Assembly: GCA_902796625.1 (NCBI GenBank)
Contig: CADBPX010000141.1
Span: forward strand, 1-6,604
Direction: 5' to 3'
Source of the DNA: an uncultured Pseudomonadota bacterium
GTDB lineage: Bacteria > Pseudomonadota > Alphaproteobacteria > RF32 > CAG-239
Length of the DNA: 6,604 nucleotides
Shown: positions 6,375 through 6,604 of the stretch, one piece after another
Layout of the letters: each line of letters begins with the position of its first letter
Position numbering within the stretch: the stretch's first letter is position 1
Made by a program: the position numbers and the translations under genes
Notes under the pieces: generated by a model
Told to the model about the DNA's origin: nothing
Database searches by the model: none
What the model saw: the letters and a program-made list of their open reading frames with translations, nothing else

Positions 6375-6498
6375 GTATTTTTTTATCACATTGCAAAGTT
6401 TTATAAGCAAATATTTACTGCCGTTGCTTATAATTTCTGCGTTAACATTAAGTTTTGCCACTTGTTTTTTTAATAAAAAGATCAATTAGTTTTCCAAC

Positions 6499-6533
6499 AA
6501 AACTCCTCAAGGGTTATCCTTGAGGAGTTTTTT
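6499..6533. terminator. Rho-independent terminator, strong in plus direction, usable in minus
   Basis: A perfect 14-bp stem (6499-6512 with 6518-6531) closes a GTTAT loop. The plus strand ends in six T (6528-6533); the minus strand ends in TTTTGTTG. The only gene found that would use it is the minus-strand outer-membrane gene ending at 6571. No plus-strand gene that would use the better T-run is recognised. Confidence 0.85.
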
Positions 6534-6544
6534 GCCATGAAATT

Positions 6545-6585
6545 AAATATGCTTTCCCCAAATCAGCTAACTAGAAAGCATATTT
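6545..6585. repeat. Perfect 12-bp inverted repeat across the end of the last gene
   Basis: AAATATGCTTTC (6545-6556) and GAAAGCATATTT (6574-6585) are exact inverse copies separated by 17 bases. On the minus strand the first arm is the codons for the final K-Y-A-F and the loop begins with the stop codon. It is not a normal terminator: the loop is long, although an AT-rich stretch (AATTTCAT) follows on the minus strand. It may act as a 3'-end stabilising hairpin ahead of the terminator. Confidence 0.6.
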
Positions 6586-6604
6586 CAAGCCGAGCATACC
6601 GGTA
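6571..6604 (-). CDS. C-terminal end of an outer-membrane beta-barrel protein (partial)
   Basis: The minus strand entering from the right edge reads TGMLGLKYAF followed by TAG (6573-6571). A last strand with alternating hydrophobic residues and a terminal Phe is the signature recognised by the BAM machinery in porin-like outer-membrane proteins. Only ten complete codons are visible, so family and function cannot be assigned. The other reading frames of this stretch give no comparable ending. The inverted repeat and the terminator downstream support that a minus-strand transcript ends here. Confidence 0.6.
   Translation of the reverse strand, partial: TGMLGLKYAF

Larger units (their letters stand above)
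6245..6570. other. Intergenic region upstream of rpsA
   Basis: This stretch of about 325 bp holds the rpsA leader and promoter, an AT-rich segment (6375-6498) and the hairpin terminator at 6499-6533. A plus-strand open frame of 83 codons (6238-6489) crosses it, but it runs antisense through the rpsA leader and promoter, lacks a ribosome-binding site and is rich in the Phe, Leu, Ile and Lys expected from AT-rich DNA. I do not call it a gene. A perfect TATAAT occurs on the plus strand at 6429-6434 without a matching -35 box. Confidence 0.6.

Noticed and set aside
6238..6489. 83-codon plus-strand open frame ending in a hydrophobic segment 10 bp before the terminator
   Set aside because: It runs antisense across the rpsA leader and promoter, has no ribosome-binding site, and its Phe/Leu/Ile/Lys content follows from AT-rich DNA. 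A shorter version from an internal TTG also lacks an SD.
1..6604. New multi-gene system such as a defence island, secretion locus or biosynthetic cluster
   Set aside because: The genes are single units on alternating strands with separate terminators and mostly housekeeping roles. No functional cluster is visible.

Overview
The window is an AT-rich stretch of a Gram-negative bacterial chromosome. It looks like ordinary chromosome: no mobile element, CRISPR array, tRNA or rRNA gene is visible. The best taxonomic clue is the ribosomal protein S1 gene. Its domain order and junction motifs, such as VSRRVVLEETRAEARAE before domain 3 and EFGLFIGL in domain 5, resemble alphaproteobacterial S1. Two outer-membrane beta-barrel proteins and a periplasmic L,D-transpeptidase confirm an outer membrane. 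An AT-rich, perhaps host-associated alphaproteobacterium fits, but this is inference from remembered families and the exact lineage is open.

Layout, left to right. (1) The 3' part of proS (+), an archaeal/eukaryotic-type ('type 3') prolyl-tRNA synthetase whose start lies before the window. (2) A bidirectional terminator, then a convergent gene of unknown function (-) with its own good sigma70-like promoter. (3) An exported L,D-transpeptidase (-), divergent from (4) an exported beta-barrel-like protein (+); they share a 135-bp intergenic region with an unusual 8-bp direct repeat over the ribosome-binding site. (5) A terminator, a promoter and a HAD-family phosphatase (+). (6) A bidirectional terminator, then rpsA (-), with a promoter about 100 bp upstream and a structured-looking leader without a well-placed Shine-Dalgarno. 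(7) A further hairpin terminator and the last ten codons of another outer-membrane beta-barrel gene (-), cut by the window end.

The genes look like independent single-gene transcription units: each is separated from its neighbours by a promoter, a terminator or a strand change. They serve translation (proS, rpsA), envelope maintenance (L,D-transpeptidase, two outer-membrane proteins) and small-molecule phosphate metabolism (HAD protein). They do not form a pathway.

No new multi-gene system is apparent. The points most worth following up are: the rpsA leader, with mutually exclusive short pairings and a 9-codon reading frame overlapping the rpsA start by ATGA; the lack of a Shine-Dalgarno on three of the five starts, including one gene that may be near-leaderless; the unrecognised 177-residue protein; the archaeal-type ProRS with half of its zinc ligands replaced; and three terminators that share the same stem base.
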